A model generated the notes under the pieces. The model worked only from the letters and a program-made list of their open reading frames with translations, was not told the DNA's origin and searched no databases. Shown one piece after another: positions 61,845-64,000 of a stretch of 64,000 nt of DNA. Position numbers and translations under genes: made by a program. The DNA comes from Vanilla planifolia (taxonomy: Eukaryota > Streptophyta > Magnoliopsida > Asparagales > Orchidaceae), in the NCBI GenBank assembly GCA_023846275.1, contig CM043875.1, positions 26,545,470-26,609,469 on the forward strand, read 5' to 3'. Each line of letters begins with the position of its first letter. Positions within the stretch are counted from its first letter, which is position 1.

Positions 61845-64000
61845 CAGGTATTTGGGTTCTTTCTCGAGTTCTTTTACTTCAATTCGAACACTAAAGCTTG
61901 AGCAAGTAGATTTTGCCCCTATAGAAAGGCTATTTATATGAAACCATGGCTTGTGGTGTGCTTTCTTCTGCTTCAAATCAACTCTGTAAAAGTTGCTTTT
62001 CTTAATGTTTCTATTTATTTTTTTCTTTAGAAAATATATATTGCCAAGTAATTTATCTTCTTTTGAAAGCCAAACAAAGCCTTCACCGATCTCTTGTGCT
62101 GATCATATGTTTGAGACTCTTCTTGCAGGTTTCATGATGTCCCATGTAGGGGATTATTGCATTTCTTGGAGCAGTATTGGTTTTGGATAAGGGATTATTT
62201 TTCATGCGTATCATGTTTAATACATCTATGTTTTTTGTATACTTGAGCAAAAATAAGAATCTCTTTTTGTTGTCTTTCTACTTGAAAGCAAAGGGAAGAA
62301 CTGATTTCCCATTGAAAACCCATCTATTCTTTGGAACTTGGCCTTTATATCTGCTATTGTGTTGGGATAATTGTAATTCATTTGCTGGTATTTGTGGTGG
62401 CTTTCTTTTGGTGGCTTTTGTGGTTCACTTGTATTGTGAAATTGGTGTTCATTTGTGTCTTTATCTACAAGTTTTATGTTATGATGTCAAGTTTTATATG
62501 TTCATAGTTAGCAAGGACATGAGCTTTTGTAATTGTAAAGTACATTAGTTATCTTGACATTTAGGAATGATCTAATTGTGAGATAATGAAAGGACTTATT
62601 TCATCATCTTCTTTTAGGTTTTGGGTTTAAAGAAACAAAACAATTTGTTACAATCATTAATGTTTTTTGGTTTGATTGGATTTTCTCTATCTTGAGTTCT
62701 CCCTTCTTGTGTTTAAAACTAGTTAACATCTTTAGTTTTATGAAGAATGGCAAGTAGGCAATGAAATCTGAGGACTTGTGAACTTTTGGATGCAAAAATT
62801 GTGAGAAATATGATTTTGCTGTCTCTTTAGCTATTAAGTCATTGCAATTCCTTGAAATTTGAATATTCATGTTGAGGCGTTCGATCAAATGATGTAATTT
62901 ATGATTGTAATGCCTGTGATGACCATTGTGATGATTGTGGCTTAACATCCTACTTGACCTCTTATGATAATGTCACCAACGGCACATGATCGATGGTTTG
63001 TCGAGGAACCTATCCTTCGTAAGCCTTGATAGCAACCATTATGTCCCATAGTACGAAGGATTTGACTTCCTTTGACATCGTATTTTATCAAAATTTATGA
63101 TATCAAGATAAGCTTTTTGTCAGGTAGCCTCAAAGTAAGCCAATCCAAGTCAAAGTAATGTACAACCTTTTCAAAAATCCAAGGAGTAAGCTTTATTGAA
63201 TAGGCCCTTGTATGGCTCATTAGGTTCCTTATTCAATCGCCACATTCTCAAGAAAGGCATACTTGGGAAATATAAAAATTCCTTTGATAACTAATTATCA
63301 AGAACACACAAACTTGGATATCCTTTTTTGGGGATTTGGTACTTGGGCAAGCTATTCTTCTTACCTTCAATGTGATGATAAGCAAGATCTTGATAGGATG
63401 ATATGGAGCTTCATGAGGGCTTTATTCATGCTTTCCTTAATCTTTGGTAGGATTCCTTGGATGATGGGAAAAAAGATTTATTTGTTCTTGGTATGGTGAA
63501 AGGATGGGTAATCTTTGTGCAAATATTTGCATTAGAATAATGATGTTTTGTTAGACATTTTTGGAGCATACATCGCTCGTTATAAAAACTTTGATATAAG
63601 AGGTTGCTTTATTGAGTTAATGCAAATTATTATCAAGGAACTCTATTAGCATTATAAGTAAAATTATAAAGAGGGCCCAAAGGTTAATAGATTCTAAGGA
63701 ATGTAAAAGCTTTTCTTCAACAACAATTCCCAAGATCTCTTAAAAGGGTTCTAGTTGAAGATGTGTTTACTCTATTAAGTCATTTATTGACCAAAACTCT
63801 TGTAGGCCCTTATGGCAAAAAGAAAACCATTCATGTAATGCAAGCATATAAGGATCATGGGAATGTTACTTAGGAATGCTAGCAATTGAAAAATCTTATT
63901 GATAATGTGATGGCAGAGCATTTAGTATGAGTACTATTACTTAGACAATGACAAACATACCAAGTTATTTCGTTCAATGTCATATTTTTTTTGTATTTTT
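61845..64000. other. 3' flank of the STICHEL-like gene and intergenic DNA, no gene recognised
   Basis: The first few hundred bases are the likely 3' UTR. Open frames at 61993-62190 and 62177-62548 are T-rich and hydrophobic without family resemblance. From about 63260 the text looks like broken coding sequence (for example DLDRMIWSFMRALFMLSLIF, then later FPRSLKRVLVEDVFTLLSHL), perhaps an unknown retroelement running off the right edge, but no domain could be named. Confidence 0.4.

Noticed and set aside
62177-62548. 123-codon open frame after the STICHEL-like stop
   Set aside because: It is T-rich, hydrophobic and Cys/Phe-heavy with no motif, consistent with chance in 3'-flanking DNA.
63013-63060. 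Perfect 9-bp inverted repeat (tccttcgta / tacgaagga) with a 30-base loop
   Set aside because: It is too short to be significant in 64 kb without other support; no terminator, tRNA or microRNA-like foldback is evident.
1-64000. tRNA, rRNA, organelle-DNA insertions or viral sequences
   Set aside because: I looked for tRNA A/B boxes, rRNA-like stretches, plastid or mitochondrial genes and virus-like genes by eye and saw none I could support. A dedicated scan would be needed to exclude small ones.

Overview
This is a stretch of plant nuclear chromosome. Genes have split coding regions with canonical GT-AG (and two GC-AG) introns, the intergenic DNA is AT-rich with decayed retrotransposons and long (AT)n, (GA)n and (CT)n tracts, and every recognisable product belongs to a land-plant family. 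Several coding exons are GC-rich against the AT-rich background: exon 1 of the GH5 gene, the PPR gene and the last exon of ATG16. That pattern is common in monocots, so a non-grass monocot is my tentative guess, not a firm assignment.

Layout: (1) 210-3534 (+), the 3' part of an RGLG-type RING E3 ligase whose 5' end lies off the left edge. (2) 4646-7174 (+), a secreted GH5 cellulase-like enzyme with a ricin-B-like tail. (3) about 7900-10785 (-), a decayed but intron-bearing raffinose synthase (galactinol-sucrose galactosyltransferase) pseudogene. (4) 11184-19867 (+), autophagy gene ATG16, with a start codon split by an intron and the whole WD40 propeller in one exon. (5) 20543-23940 (-), an 11-exon NAD-dependent glycerol-3-phosphate dehydrogenase, convergent with ATG16. 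(6) 24701-26074 (+), a single-exon PLS-class PPR protein. (7) 31480-31796 (-), a small two-exon gene for a 75-residue RGF/GOLVEN/CLEL signalling-peptide precursor, easily missed because the intron splits it. (8) 32-50 kb, a gene-poor, repeat-rich block: an inverted pair of diverged LTR-like sequences, minisatellites, a Ty1/copia reverse-transcriptase corpse and the 3' end of a LINE with its RNase H domain. (9) 51030-61844 (+), a STICHEL-like DnaX-type AAA protein in six exons, whose 4.8-kb third intron carries an antisense Ty3/gypsy integrase remnant. (10) 61845-64000, no recognisable gene.

The genes are independent eukaryotic transcription units and share no pathway. I found no previously unknown multi-gene system. 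The items most worth a second look are the RGF-type peptide gene, the split start codon of ATG16 (where the unspliced form reads ATG-TAA), the altered Walker B and arginine-finger positions of the STICHEL-like protein, the intronless 3' half of ATG16 and the two GC-AG introns. All exon joins were worked out by eye from reading frame, splice consensus and remembered family sequence; none was checked by alignment or RNA data.
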